Part shown: piece by piece, positions 34,226 through 44,424 of the stretch
Layout: every line of letters starts with the position of its first letter
Position numbering within the stretch: the stretch's first letter is position 1
Source of the DNA: Devosia lacusdianchii
GTDB lineage: Bacteria > Pseudomonadota > Alphaproteobacteria > Rhizobiales > Devosiaceae
Assembly: GCF_022429625.1 (NCBI RefSeq)
Contig: NZ_CP092483.1
Span: 1,054,001-1,118,000 of the forward strand
Length of the DNA stretch: 64,000 nucleotides
Reading direction: 5' to 3'
Translations under genes and position numbers: made by a program
Notes under the pieces: generated by a model
Databases searched by the model: none
What the model was told of the DNA's origin: nothing
What the model saw: the letters and a program-made list of their open reading frames with translations, nothing else

Positions 34226-35953
34226 ATGATAAAGCGTTTTTTCTCGTATTATGCCCCTTACAAGGGCCTGTTCGTTCTCGACTTCGGCTGCGCGGTGATC
34301 GCCGGCCTGCTCGAACTCGTCTTCCCGCTCGCGGTCGCCTATTTCATCGACCAGCTGCTGCCACGCTCCGAATTCGGCTTCATCCTGATTGCCGGCGCCA
34401 TGCTGCTCGCGATCTATGCGGTCAACGCCGTTCTGCACGCAGTCGTCAACTATTTCGGCCACGTGCTGGGCGTCTCCATCGAGACCGACATGCGCCGCCA
34501 GGTGTTCGATCACCTGCAGAAGCTCAGCTTTCGCTTCTTCGACAACAACAAGACCGGCCATCTGATCACCCACGTCACCAAGGACCTGGAGGATGTTGGC
34601 GAGGTCGCCCACCACGGCCCCGAAGACATCTTCATTGCCGTGATGACCTTTATCGGCGCGTTCGTGCTGATGTTCGTGACCAACTGGAAGCTGGCGCTGA
34701 TCACCACCATCGTGGTGCCCATCGTCACCTGGCTGGTCAGCAAATACGGCTCGCGCATGACGCTGAACTGGCAGGAGCTGTTCGGCCGCGTCGGTGAATT
34801 CAACACCCGTGTCGAGGATTCGATTGGTGGTATTCGCGTGGTGAAGGCCTTCGCCAACGAGGGCCACGAATCCAAGCTGTTCGCCGGCAACAACGAGGCC
34901 TATCGCTCCACCAAACTGCGCGCCTATGCCATCATGACGGCGAGCATCACCATCACCTATCTCAGCACGCGCCTTGTGCAATTGCTGGTTATGCTGGCCG
35001 GCTCCTGGCTCGTCGTCCAGGGTGAGATGAGCTATGGCGGCTTCGTCAGCTTCCTGCTGCTGGTCGAAGTTTTCCTGCGTCCGATCGACAAGATCACCGG
35101 CGTGCTCGAGAGCTATCCCAAGGGTATTGCCGGCTTCCGGCGCTTCACCAAGCTGATCGATACCGAGCCCGACATCGCCGATCGCAAGGGCGCCAAGGTG
35201 GTGACGGCGCTCAAGGGCGATATCGTGTTCAAGGATGCCGCCTTCTCCTACGAGCATGGCCGCAAGGTGCTCGATGGCCTTAACCTTTCGGTCAAAGCCG
35301 GCGAAACCGTCGCCATCGTCGGCCCCTCCGGCGCTGGCAAAACGACGCTCTGCTCGCTCTTGCCGCGCTTCTACGAACTCGATAGCGGCTCGATTTCCAT
35401 CGACGGCATCGACATCCGCGACATGACGCAGTCCTCGCTGCGCAGCCAGATTGGCATCGTGCAGCAGGATGTCTTCCTGTTTGGCGGCACTATCCGCGAG
35501 AACATCGCCTATGGCCAGCTCGGCGCCAGCGACGAGGCCATCTGGGACGCGGCCAAGCGTGCCCGGTTCGACACCGTGATCAAGCGTCTGCCCGATGGCC
35601 TCGACACCATGGTCGGCGAGCGCGGCGTCAAACTCTCGGGCGGGCAGAAGCAGCGCGTGGCGATTGCCCGGATATTCCTCAAGAACCCACCGATCCTGAT
35701 CCTCGACGAGGCAACATCGGCTCTGGACACGGCAACCGAAGTCGCCATCCAGCGCTCGCTGGCCGAGCTGTCACAGGGCCGCACGACGCTTGTTATCGCG
35801 CACCGCTTGGCGACGATCCAGCATGCGGACCGGATCGTCGTGATCGACGAAACTGGGATTGTCGAGGAAGGCGCGCACGAAGCGCTGCTGGCCAAGGACG
35901 GCGCCTATGCTGTGCTGCACAAGGCTCAGTTCGGTTATCTCGCGGGTAGATGA
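34226..35953 (+). CDS. ABC exporter, fused permease and ATPase (MsbA-like)
   Basis: 575 residues. The N-terminal six-span exporter domain (LDFGCAVIAGLLELVFPLAV first; DMRRQVFDHLQKLSFRFFDN coupling region) is followed by an NBD with Walker A GPSGAGKTT, signature LSGGQKQRVAIARIF, Walker B ILILDEATSALD and H-loop IAHRLAT. It works as a homodimer, exporting lipids, drugs or metabolites. No regulator sits next to it. Position downstream of the flavin genes is suggestive only; the substrate is unknown. Confidence 0.92.
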   Translation: MIKRFFSYYAPYKGLFVLDFGCAVIAGLLELVFPLAVAYFIDQLLPRSEFGFILIAGAMLLAIYAVNAVLHAVVNYFGHVLGVSIETDMRRQVFDHLQKLSFRFFDNNKTGHLITHVTKDLEDVGEVAHHGPEDIFIAVMTFIGAFVLMFVTNWKLALITTIVVPIVTWLVSKYGSRMTLNWQELFGRVGEFNTRVEDSIGGIRVVKAFANEGHESKLFAGNNEAYRSTKLRAYAIMTASITITYLSTRLVQLLVMLAGSWLVVQGEMSYGGFVSFLLLVEVFLRPIDKITGVLESYPKGIAGFRRFTKLIDTEPDIADRKGAKVVTALKGDIVFKDAAFSYEHGRKVLDGLNLSVKAGETVAIVGPSGAGKTTLCSLLPRFYELDSGSISIDGIDIRDMTQSSLRSQIGIVQQDVFLFGGTIRENIAYGQLGASDEAIWDAAKRARFDTVIKRLPDGLDTMVGERGVKLSGGQKQRVAIARIFLKNPPILILDEATSALDTATEVAIQRSLAELSQGRTTLVIAHRLATIQHADRIVVIDETGIVEEGAHEALLAKDGAYAVLHKAQFGYLAGR

Positions 35954-35957
35954 AAGA

Positions 35958-35980
35958 GGGCGGCTTCTGGCCGCCCTTCT
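35958..35980. terminator. Hairpin between convergent genes
   Basis: Stem GGGCGG / CCGCCC with a 7-base loop, followed by a poor T stretch (TTCT). It lies between the exporter stop and the stop of the opposing isomerase gene and may serve both. Confidence 0.45.
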
Positions 35981-35989
35981 ATTGGATGG

Positions 35990-36901
35990 TTACTGCGCCG
36001 CAACCGCTTCCGGCTGATCCAGCCCAGCCAACCGCCGCGCCCGCGCCAGGCTCTCCGGCTGCTCGCTGCGGTGGCGGCGGCCGATTTCCATCATCATGAT
36101 GGTGTCAGGCAAAAACTCGAGTTCGGCAAAGATCGAGTCCCAGTCGATATCGCCCCAGCCGAGCGGCATGTGCAGGTCGCCGATGCCCATGGCGGTGTTT
36201 TCCTGCGGGTGGAACGCCTTGTAGAAGGCCTGCGGGCGGCCGAAGCTGTCATGGACATGCAGGTGCCCGGTAACCGGCGCCATGGCCGCGATCTGCTCGC
36301 GGAAGTTGAGGCCCTTATAGGTGCTCTCGATATAGGCGTGGCTGAAGTCGATCAGCGCGACCACATTGGGATGGTTCACTGCCTTCACCGTCTCGGCCAC
36401 TTCCGCCGGGGTCTGGCGATACTGGCCGGGCTCGGTGGTGAAGATGTTCTCGAAGGCGATGCGCACGCCATAGGGGCGGGCGAAATCGCCAAGCTCGGTC
36501 AGCGCTTCGCGCTCGCGGATATCGGCCTCTGCGCGCTGGTGAATCTGATCGGCCCGCAATGCGCCACCATGCTGCACGAGGATGCGCGCGTCGATGCGGT
36601 CGCAGACCTCGACCAGCGCCTTGGCGGCTTCCATCTGGAACTGGGCGGTGTCGGGATCCATGAAGTTGGACGAGACCAGACCATGCACCGTGTAGCGGAA
36701 ATCGAACTGGCTGGTGATGGCGATCAGGCGCTCGAGACGCTGCGGCAGGATGCGGCCGCCCGAGATCAGGTCGATACCGGTGAGCCCGAGCTCGACCGTG
36801 TCGACGCCGATATCGGCAAGACGGCGCAGATCGGCTTCGAGGCTGAACAATTCGCCGTCGTCGGAACCGGAATTGAAGCCGGTGGCAATGATATTACCCA
36901 T
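35990..36901 (-). CDS. Sugar phosphate isomerase/epimerase family protein (AP endonuclease 2-type TIM barrel)
   Basis: 303 residues. The xylose-isomerase-like barrel is visible: FSLEADLRRLADIGVDTVEL, ILVQHGGAL, VRIAFENIF, VALIDFSHAYIES, GHLHVHDSFG, and DTIMMMEIGRR. His, Glu and Asp of these strands form the metal site. The ATG at 36901 has GGGGAGAG upstream; the longer open frame reaches back into the ugpC gene and is rejected. It is the last gene of the ugp operon, 17 bases after ugpC. It may act on the phosphodiester or polyol phosphate taken up; a glycerophosphodiesterase-like role is possible but unproven. Confidence 0.85.
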   Translation of the reverse strand: MGNIIATGFNSGSDDGELFSLEADLRRLADIGVDTVELGLTGIDLISGGRILPQRLERLIAITSQFDFRYTVHGLVSSNFMDPDTAQFQMEAAKALVEVCDRIDARILVQHGGALRADQIHQRAEADIREREALTELGDFARPYGVRIAFENIFTTEPGQYRQTPAEVAETVKAVNHPNVVALIDFSHAYIESTYKGLNFREQIAAMAPVTGHLHVHDSFGRPQAFYKAFHPQENTAMGIGDLHMPLGWGDIDWDSIFAELEFLPDTIMMMEIGRRHRSEQPESLARARRLAGLDQPEAVAAQ

Positions 36902-36918
36902 AATGTCTCTCCCTGGGG

Positions 36919-38034
<1,116 letters not shown>

Positions 38035-38042
38035 GTTGTGTC

Positions 38043-38960
38043 TCACTTATCGCGGGAGATGAGGCCACGCACGAACCAGCGCTGCATGAAGGCAACGATG
38101 AGGAGCGGCGGGAGCATGATGATGAGGGCGCCGGCCATGGTGACATTCCAGTCGGGCAGGCCGTTCTGATCGGGGATGAGCGCTTTGAGCTGCATAACCA
38201 CGGTGCCGTAATTGGCCCGGTCGGTGGTAATGAGCAGTGGCCACAGATACTGGTTCCAGCTCGAGACGAATAGGATCGTGGCCAGCGCCAGCATATTGGT
38301 TCGGCTCAGCGGCAGCAGCACATCCCAGAAGAAGCGCAGCGGGCCCGAGCCGTCCATCTTCGAGGCCTCCACCAGCTCATCGGGGATGGTCATGAAGAAC
38401 TGGCGGTAGAGGAAGGTGCCCGTGGCTGTCGCGACGAGCGGCAGGATGAGGCCGGTATGGGAGTTGAGCAGGTTCCACTCCAGCGAGACCTGCACGCCGG
38501 CCAGCGTGTTCATCAGCCAGGAAATACCCGTGACGTCGAGTATCATCTGGAACGGCAGCAGTGCGTTGGCGGCGATGGAGTAGGTCGGCACGATGCGCAC
38601 TTCGAGCGGCAGCATCAGCGTCACGAAGATCATCCAGAAGCAGAACATGCGGGCGCGGTAGTTGAAAAACACGATCGAGAAGGCCGAAAGCGAGGCCAGC
38701 ACGATCTTGCCGACGGTGACGCCCACCGCGACGATCAGGCTATTGATCATCTTCGGGCCGAGATCGGCGCGGGTCCAGGCCTCGTTGAGGTTGTCGAGAA
38801 GGTGCGAGGACGGCCACAGTACGATCGGCACCTGGCTGACTTCCGTCAGCGACTGCGAGGCAGCGACGAAAGTGATCCAGAAGGGGAGCACCACCAGCAC
38901 GAGGCCCAGCGTCATGGCCGCATAGGTGATGAAATCGAATAGGGGGGAGCGTTCGATCAT
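38043..38960 (-). CDS. ugpE: Glycerol-3-phosphate-type ABC transporter permease UgpE
   Basis: 305 residues with six membrane spans ([20 protein letters not shown] first) and an EAA loop [20 protein letters not shown]. The order binding protein, A, E, C matches ugpBAEC. It partners UgpA. Confidence 0.9.
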   Translation of the reverse strand: MIERSPLFDFITYAAMTLGLVLVVLPFWITFVAASQSLTEVSQVPIVLWPSSHLLDNLNEAWTRADLGPKMINSLIVAVGVTVGKIVLASLSAFSIVFFNYRARMFCFWMIFVTLMLPLEVRIVPTYSIAANALLPFQMILDVTGISWLMNTLAGVQVSLEWNLLNSHTGLILPLVATATGTFLYRQFFMTIPDELVEASKMDGSGPLRFFWDVLLPLSRTNMLALATILFVSSWNQYLWPLLITTDRANYGTVVMQLKALIPDQNGLPDWNVTMAGALIIMLPPLLIVAFMQRWFVRGLISRDK

Positions 38961-38970
38961 GGGACGGTCC

Positions 38971-39855
38971 TCAATGATAGTGGACGCGCTTTTCGACCCA
39001 TTTGAACTGGACGAAAGTGAGCGCGATGACGAGGAACATGAGGACGATCGACTGGGCAGCGGCGCCCGAATAGTCGAGCCCTTTGAAACCGTCGAAATAG
39101 ATCTTGTAGACCATCACCTCGGTCGAGCCGTAAGGCCCGCCTTCGGTCATGGTGTCGATGATGCCGAAGCTGTCGGTGAAGCTCGAGATCAGGTTGATGA
39201 TCAAGAGGAAGAACACCGTCGGCGCGATCAGCGGCAGCTGCAGGTCGAGCATGCGCTGCCACGGGCGGGCACCATCCATGGCGCCGGCTTCCGAGATGGA
39301 GCGCGGGATCATCTGCAGGGCAGCAAGGAAGAAGATGAAGTTGTAGCCGATACCGAGCCACGCATGGCACATGATGACCATGAACAGGGCCTGGAAACCG
39401 TTGATGGCCGGGTTCCAGATGCCCGGAAACATCTGGTTGATGGCGCCGACCAGCCCCGATTCCGGAGCAAAGATGAAGCGGAAGGCAACTCCGGCTGCGG
39501 GGGCCGCAATGGCGTAGGGCCAAACGAAAACCGACTGGAACAGACGGGTGCCCTTAAGCGCGCGATCGACGAACGTGGCCAGGACCAGCGCCACCGTCAT
39601 GGAAAGGCCGGTGGTGAGCATGGCGTAGAAGGCGCTGCGGCCGACCGTCGTCCAATACTCGTTGTCGCGGAAGATAGAGAGGAAGTTGTTGAGCCCGGCC
39701 CAGGTGTTGCCACCACCCCAGGGCTGCTCGAGCGTGAACGCCCAGAACATCGCCTGGCTCGTCGGCCAGTAGAAGAAAACCAGCACAAGCAGCAGCTGGG
39801 GGGCGATCAACAGCCAGGGCAGGACCGGATTATTGTAATAGGCGCGTCGTTCCAT
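38971..39855 (-). CDS. ugpA: Glycerol-3-phosphate-type ABC transporter permease UgpA
   Basis: 294 residues, six spans, starting YNNPVLPWLLIAPQLLLVLV, with the EAA-loop region SISEAGAMDGARPWQRMLDL. It is separated from ugpB by a strong terminator, and its stop lies 10 bases from ugpE. Confidence 0.9.
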   Translation of the reverse strand: MERRAYYNNPVLPWLLIAPQLLLVLVFFYWPTSQAMFWAFTLEQPWGGGNTWAGLNNFLSIFRDNEYWTTVGRSAFYAMLTTGLSMTVALVLATFVDRALKGTRLFQSVFVWPYAIAAPAAGVAFRFIFAPESGLVGAINQMFPGIWNPAINGFQALFMVIMCHAWLGIGYNFIFFLAALQMIPRSISEAGAMDGARPWQRMLDLQLPLIAPTVFFLLIINLISSFTDSFGIIDTMTEGGPYGSTEVMVYKIYFDGFKGLDYSGAAAQSIVLMFLVIALTFVQFKWVEKRVHYH

Positions 39856-39879
39856 GGCCGCCTCCGCGAGTGAGAACAG

Positions 39880-39911
39880 AAAAAGGCACGGACGGCTTAG
39901 CCGCCCGCGCC
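39880..39911 (-). terminator. Rho-independent terminator/attenuator after ugpB
   Basis: On the minus strand, 12-base arms GGCGCGGGCGGC and GCCGTCCGTGCC pair completely (two G-U) around TAA, followed by five T. It starts 9 bases past the ugpB stop. Read-through is needed to express ugpAEC. Confidence 0.8.
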
Positions 39912-39920
39912 CGGGTCAGA

Positions 39921-41261
39921 TCAGGGGAGCTGAACGCCAGCGTAGGTGGCTTCGAACTTGCGCAGGATTTCGTTGCCCTTGGCATCGAAATCGGTCAGCG
40001 ACTGCTTCACGTCGGCATTGTTGAACAGCACGTTCTGGATGGTCTTGACCATCTCGGCGCGGATCGAGGCGTAGTTGCCGAGGCGGATACCGCGGGTGTT
40101 CTCGGTGGGCGGGGTAGCGGTCAGGCTGCCAATCGCCAGTTCACGGCCAGCGTAGGGAGCGGCGCTGTAGAAGCCGTTGGCGGTCATGGCGTCAAAGCCC
40201 GAATTGGTCACCGGGATGTAGCCGGTAACGGTCGACCACCACTCGGCCTGCTTTGGCGTCGAGATGAAGGCAAAGAAGGCGGCAGCGCCGGCATATTCTT
40301 CGGCCGTCTTGCCCTGGAGGGTCCAGAGCGAAGCGCCACCGACGAGGCTGTTGGTGCGTTCGACGCCTTCACGCATCGGCAGCATGGCAACCTGCCAGTT
40401 GAGGCCTTCGATGGCCTTGGCGGTGACAGTGCCGTGACCGGCAACCGAACCCGAGAAAATCTGGCAGTCGCCGGCGGCGAAAGCGTCCAGGTCGTTCTGG
40501 CCGACATCCTTGCTCTTGTGGACGAACAGACCTTCGTCATACATCGCCTTGATCCAGGTCAGCTGATCGACGAACAGGCCCTGGCTGACGACGAGCTCGG
40601 CATCGAGTCCGCCAAAGCCGTTGCCCTTGGTGGCGATGGGCTGGTTATGGATCGCCGAGAACTGCTCGAACCACTGCCAGGCGCCGGCCGGATCGAAGCC
40701 GACCGGGCATTCGTAGCCGGCGGCCTTCATCTTGCGCGCGGCGTCTTCGACTTCAGTCCAGGTGGTCGGGGTAGCGTCGTAGCCAACCTTGGCCAGCGCA
40801 TCCATGTTGTAATAGATCATCGCGGTCGAGGAGTTGAACGGCATCGACAGCAGTTCGCCGGTCGAGGTCGAGTAGTACGAGGCGATACCGGAGAAATAGT
40901 CGTCCCAGTTCACGTCGAGGCCAGCCTCGCCCATCACGGTCTTGACCGGGACATAGGCGTTCGACAGCATCAGGTCGAGCGTGCCGGCGTCGAAGATCTG
41001 GGTGATGGTGGGGTGCTTGTTGGCGCGATAGGCAGCGATGGTGTTCTGCAGGTTCGCGTCGTAATTGTCCTGGCTCACGCAGGTGATTTCGTAGTCGGCC
41101 TGCGAGGCGTTGAAGTCCTTGCACATGTCCTGGATGCGGTCGGACAGGTCGCCGGAAAGGCCATACCAGAATTCGAACTTGGTCTGGGCCATGGCGGGGG
41201 CAGTTGCCAGCGCGAGCGCTGCGATCGTTGTTGCTGCGCTGAGCAGCCGGGTGCGTGTCAT
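39921..41261 (-). CDS. ugpB: Glycerol-3-phosphate-type ABC transporter substrate-binding protein UgpB
   Basis: 446 residues with a Sec signal peptide (MTRTRLLSAATTIAALAL to AMAQ). UgpB features: TKFEFWYGLSGDLSDRIQDM, SMPFNSSTAMIYYNMDALAK, TTWTEVEDAARKMKAAGYEC, and IATKGNGFGGLDAEL, close to the E. coli UgpB pattern. It binds glycerol-3-phosphate or glycerophosphodiesters in the periplasm. The ATG at 41261 follows GGAGA. The Pho-box-like repeat at 41341-41369 lies about 80 bases upstream in the right orientation, as expected for a Pho-regulon gene. Confidence 0.88.
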   Translation of the reverse strand: MTRTRLLSAATTIAALALATAPAMAQTKFEFWYGLSGDLSDRIQDMCKDFNASQADYEITCVSQDNYDANLQNTIAAYRANKHPTITQIFDAGTLDLMLSNAYVPVKTVMGEAGLDVNWDDYFSGIASYYSTSTGELLSMPFNSSTAMIYYNMDALAKVGYDATPTTWTEVEDAARKMKAAGYECPVGFDPAGAWQWFEQFSAIHNQPIATKGNGFGGLDAELVVSQGLFVDQLTWIKAMYDEGLFVHKSKDVGQNDLDAFAAGDCQIFSGSVAGHGTVTAKAIEGLNWQVAMLPMREGVERTNSLVGGASLWTLQGKTAEEYAGAAAFFAFISTPKQAEWWSTVTGYIPVTNSGFDAMTANGFYSAAPYAGRELAIGSLTATPPTENTRGIRLGNYASIRAEMVKTIQNVLFNNADVKQSLTDFDAKGNEILRKFEATYAGVQLP

Positions 41262-41340
41262 TTGGGCCTGTCTCCGAAAGGGAATGCCTAGAGGCGGCCG
41301 GACTCCTAGTGACGCTGTTTGACGGTTGCCTTGCAGAGCG

Positions 41341-41369
41341 GTGACTATTAACCGACAGTTCCATGACGC
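41341..41369 (-). promoter_or_regulatory. Candidate Pho box for ugpB
   Basis: Read on the minus strand, three 7-base units at an 11-base period: GCGTCAT, CTGTCGG and TAGTCAC, separated by GGAA and TTAA. The consensus PhoB half-site is CTGTCAT with 4-base spacers; the units match 5, 5 and 4 of 7. Confidence 0.55.
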
Positions 41370-41395
41370 TTGGATGAACTTCGCTGGTCGCCAAA

Positions 41396-41402
41396 CTGTC
41401 AT
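41396..41402 (+). promoter_or_regulatory. Single PhoB half-site upstream of phnM
   Basis: One perfect CTGTCAT, 58 bases before the phnM ATG. An 11-base-upstream partner (TGGTCGC) is poor, so this is weak evidence by itself, strengthened only by the gene context. Confidence 0.3.
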
Positions 41403-41460
41403 GAAATTCGGCTAGCGCAGGGCGCATACACACGCACATAAAACGCAAGATCGGCACGCC

Positions 41461-42609
41461 ATGAACACAGTCGCCCTCGGAGAACTCGTCCTCACCAATG
41501 CCCGGATCGTCCTGGCCAATGAAGTGCTGGAAGGTTCGATCCGCGTCGATGGCGGGGTGATCACCGATATCGGCGCGCCGGGGCGGAGTGGGGTCGATCT
41601 CGAAGGCGACTATTTGATTCCTGGCCTCGTCGAACTCCACACCGATCATCTTGAAACCCACTACGCCCCGCGTCCGAAAGTACGCTGGAATCCGGTAGCC
41701 GCGGTGCAGGCGCATGACGCGCAGATTGCCGCCTCGGGCATAACCACGGTTCTGGATGCCATCCGCGTCGGTCTCGACGAGAATTCGGACATGGGCGCAA
41801 CGGAAATGCAGACGCTGATGCACGCCATCGCTGCCGGCACCAAGGCCGGCCGCCTGCGCGCCGAGCATCACGTGCATCTGCGCTGCGAAGTCTCAGCTCC
41901 GGACTGCCTCGAGTCATTCAACCTGCTCAAGGACGATCCACAGGTGCGCCTGGCCTCGCTGATGGACCATGCGCCGGGCCAGCGTCAGTTCGCCAGCATG
42001 GACGCCTACAAGGTCTACTATCAGGGCAAGCTCAAGATGAGCGACGCTGCCCTTGAGGATTTCACCCAGCGTCGCAATGCCGAGTCGCGGACCTATGCCG
42101 GCCCACACCGTCGGGCCATCGCCCAGGCCTGCCATGACCTTGGTATCGTCCTCGCCAGCCACGACGACGCCACGCGCGATCACGTCGAGGAAGCCGTCGC
42201 GCTCGGTATCGACGTAGCCGAGTTCCCCACCACGATCGAAGCCGCCAAGGCCTCGCGTCAGGCGGGCATGGCCATCCTCATGGGCGGCCCCAACGTGGTT
42301 CGTGGCGGCTCGCACTCCGGCAATGTCTCGGCGCGCGCCCTGGCCGAAGCGGGCCTGCTCGATATCCTGTCATCCGACTACATTCCCTTCTCCATGTTGC
42401 AGTCGGCATTCTCGCTCGCCGAAACCGTGGAGGGGATAAGTTTGGCCCAGGCGGTGCAATTCGTCACCAAGCGCCCCGCCGAAGCAGGCGGATTCCATGA
42501 TCGCGGCGAGATCGCCATCGGCAAGCGCGCCGACTTCGTTCACGTCCGCGTCGAGGACGGCATTCCGATCGTGTTGACGGTCTGGCGCCAGGGCAGGCGG
42601 GTGATATGA
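41461..42609 (+). CDS. phnM: Alpha-D-ribose 1-methylphosphonate 5-triphosphate diphosphatase PhnM
   Basis: 382 residues (E. coli 378). Amidohydrolase fold with the PhnM hallmark ELHTDHLETHYAPRPKVRW, a second metal region in LASHDDATRDHV and a C-terminal LLDILSSDYIPFSMLQ. It removes diphosphate from the PhnGHI product, giving the 5-phosphate that is the C-P lyase substrate. Its stop overlaps the phnN start (ATGA). The phnMN pair is transcribed separately from phnG-L. Confidence 0.95.
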   Translation: MNTVALGELVLTNARIVLANEVLEGSIRVDGGVITDIGAPGRSGVDLEGDYLIPGLVELHTDHLETHYAPRPKVRWNPVAAVQAHDAQIAASGITTVLDAIRVGLDENSDMGATEMQTLMHAIAAGTKAGRLRAEHHVHLRCEVSAPDCLESFNLLKDDPQVRLASLMDHAPGQRQFASMDAYKVYYQGKLKMSDAALEDFTQRRNAESRTYAGPHRRAIAQACHDLGIVLASHDDATRDHVEEAVALGIDVAEFPTTIEAAKASRQAGMAILMGGPNVVRGGSHSGNVSARALAEAGLLDILSSDYIPFSMLQSAFSLAETVEGISLAQAVQFVTKRPAEAGGFHDRGEIAIGKRADFVHVRVEDGIPIVLTVWRQGRRVI

Positions 42610-43169
42610 ACGGCACCTTCGTCGCCGTTGTCGGCCCGAGTGGCGTCGGCAAGGACAGCCTGATCGGCTTTGCCCGCGAACGCCTGGAAGCCAGCGGCCG
42701 CGTAGTCTTCGTGCGCCGCGTGGTGACCCGGCAGGCCGATGGCGGCAGCGAAGACCATGACAGCATGGACGTCGCCGCCTTCGCCGAAGCCGAACAGTCC
42801 GGCGCCTTTGCGCTGAACTGGGATGCGCATGGCCTGCGCTACGGCCTACCGATCGGGTTAGAGCGCGACCTGGCGGCTGGCCGCGTGGTGGTCGCCAACC
42901 TGTCGCGTGCGGTCATACCGGCGCTTGTGGCGCGTTACCCCGAAGCCATTGTGGTATCGGTCACCGCCGACCGCGAAGTCATCACCAAGCGCCTGGCAAG
43001 CAGAGGGCGCGAAACTGCGGAGTCGATCCAGCGCCGGCTTGATCGCAGCGTGGCGGATCGGTTGCCGCCGAGCACGGTGGTTATCGACAATTCAGGCGAG
43101 CTGGAGACGGCGGGCAAGCAATTCGTCAGCTTGCTGGAAGACGCTGCTGGTCTGGCCGTGCGGGCCTAA
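42606..43169 (+). CDS. phnN: Ribose 1,5-bisphosphate phosphokinase PhnN
   Basis: 187 residues (E. coli 185). P-loop GPSGVGKDSL, RRVVTRQADGGSEDHDSM as in guanylate-kinase-like PhnN, and SRGRETAESIQRRLDRS near the end. It phosphorylates ribose 1,5-bisphosphate to PRPP, returning the C-P lyase product to metabolism. Its stop overlaps the stop of phnF on the other strand by 4 bases. Confidence 0.94.
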   Translation: MNGTFVAVVGPSGVGKDSLIGFARERLEASGRVVFVRRVVTRQADGGSEDHDSMDVAAFAEAEQSGAFALNWDAHGLRYGLPIGLERDLAAGRVVVANLSRAVIPALVARYPEAIVVSVTADREVITKRLASRGRETAESIQRRLDRSVADRLPPSTVVIDNSGELETAGKQFVSLLEDAAGLAVRA

Positions 43170-43891
43170 ACCACCAATTCCATGCGCTCCGCCGGAAAGC
43201 GGCTGAGCGCGTAAGATATTGGTTCGCCTTCGCTATCCACGTCGACCGCCTCCGACACCAGCAGAATGGCACCCGGCGCCAGCCCCAGCAGTTTGGTCTC
43301 CTCGATGTCAGCATGCCGGGCCGAAATTCTGGTCGAGGCGCGCGAATAATCGGCAATGCCGTAGCTGGCAAAGGTGTCGGTCGTAGACTGCATCTGGGCG
43401 ATGCGCTCGGCAAAATCGGGAAAGCGCCGATAGGGCAGCCAGGTCGTCGACCGCGAGATCGGCCGGCCGTCCGCGATCGACATGCCCTCGATGCGAACTA
43501 CCTTCGCGCCGGGTTTGAGCGAGAGCGCGGTGGCGACCGTAGCCGTGGCATTCTCGATCTTGTGGCTGATGCTGCGTGAGGTAAGGCTGGACGCCTGGCC
43601 TTTGAGGCCTTCCCGGAATCGAGTGCGCTTGCCGATGGGATAGCTGAGCCGCTTGGCATTGCGCACGAAGGTGCCGCGCCCCTGTTCGGCGCCCACCACA
43701 CCCTCTTCGGCGAGCACCGCGATGGCGCGGCGCACGGTGTGGCGATTGGCGGAAAAGCGTTCAGCCAGAACAGCTTCGGTCGGCAGGCGGTCGCCGCTGG
43801 CCAGTTTGCCGCCGACGATATCGAGGCGGATCGCATCGGCAATGCGCCGCCACAATGCCACGCCACCCAGCTCGTCTTTCAAAACTGTCAT
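43166..43891 (-). CDS. phnF: Phosphonate metabolism regulator PhnF (GntR/HutC family)
   Basis: 241 residues. The N-terminal GntR winged HTH (GGKLASGDRLPTEAVLAERFS, NRHTVRRAIAVLAEEGVV) is followed by a UTRA ligand domain (PISRSTTWLPYRRFP, ETKLLGLAPGAILLVSEAVD). It is divergent from phnG and convergent with phnN. The ATG at 43891 is preferred to an upstream GTG although neither has a strong ribosome site. The palindrome at 43936-43955 is the probable operator, controlling both phnF and phnG. Confidence 0.92.
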   Translation of the reverse strand: MTVLKDELGGVALWRRIADAIRLDIVGGKLASGDRLPTEAVLAERFSANRHTVRRAIAVLAEEGVVGAEQGRGTFVRNAKRLSYPIGKRTRFREGLKGQASSLTSRSISHKIENATATVATALSLKPGAKVVRIEGMSIADGRPISRSTTWLPYRRFPDFAERIAQMQSTTDTFASYGIADYSRASTRISARHADIEETKLLGLAPGAILLVSEAVDVDSEGEPISYALSRFPAERMELVV

Positions 43892-43935
43892 TGCATTTTC
43901 ACACAGGAAGAGTAGCACCGGACTCAGGACATTAG

Positions 43936-43955
43936 TTGTCTAGTTCATTAGACAA
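43936..43955. promoter_or_regulatory. Candidate PhnF operator
   Basis: Perfect 7-base inverted repeat TTGTCTA / TAGACAA with a 6-base spacer, 12 bases before the phnG ATG, in the phnF-phnG divergent region. The arms contain the GT/AC signature of HutC-type GntR sites. Confidence 0.65.
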
Positions 43956-43967
43956 ATAGAGGCAAGT

Positions 43968-44423
43968 ATGCAGACAGCATCCTCCATCGATAACGGAGCC
44001 AGAAAGGCCGCACTCGATGTGCTCGCCGCGGCGCCGTCACGCGCTTTGGCGGACCTGTGGGACCGCTGGGCCGACAAGCCGGAGCACACAAAGGTGCGTG
44101 GGCCGGAAGTCGGGCTGGTCATGGTGCGGGGCCGCGCCGGTGGCGGTGGAGCGCCGTTCAACCTGGGCGAGGCCAGCGTCGCCAGGGCCAGCGTGCGCAT
44201 TATGACCGGGCAGGTGGGGCACGGGTATTGTTTGGGCCGCGATATGGCCAAGGCGGAGGCGATCGCCGTGATCGACGCGCTGTGGCAGCGTGAGCCTGAT
44301 CGGGTCGAGGCGGAAATTATCGAGCCGCTGCGGGCACTTGCCATCGAGGCGGATCAGAAGCGCCGTGACGAGTCGGCGGCGACGAAGGTCGATTTCTTCA
44401 CCATGGTACGGGGAGATAACTGA
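43968..44423 (+). CDS. phnG: C-P lyase core subunit PhnG
   Basis: 151 residues (E. coli 150). Family motifs: KVRGPEVGLVMVRGRAGGGG, PFNLGEASVARASV, GQVGHGYCLGRDMAKAEAIA. It forms the PhnGHIJ core complex and helps couple phosphonate to the ribose of ATP. The stop is one base from the phnH ATG. Confidence 0.95.
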   Translation: MQTASSIDNGARKAALDVLAAAPSRALADLWDRWADKPEHTKVRGPEVGLVMVRGRAGGGGAPFNLGEASVARASVRIMTGQVGHGYCLGRDMAKAEAIAVIDALWQREPDRVEAEIIEPLRALAIEADQKRRDESAATKVDFFTMVRGDN

Positions 44424-44424
44424 G

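Noticed and set aside
33941..35257. 438-codon minus-strand open frame
   Set aside because: It is antisense to the ABC exporter, which has all expected motifs.
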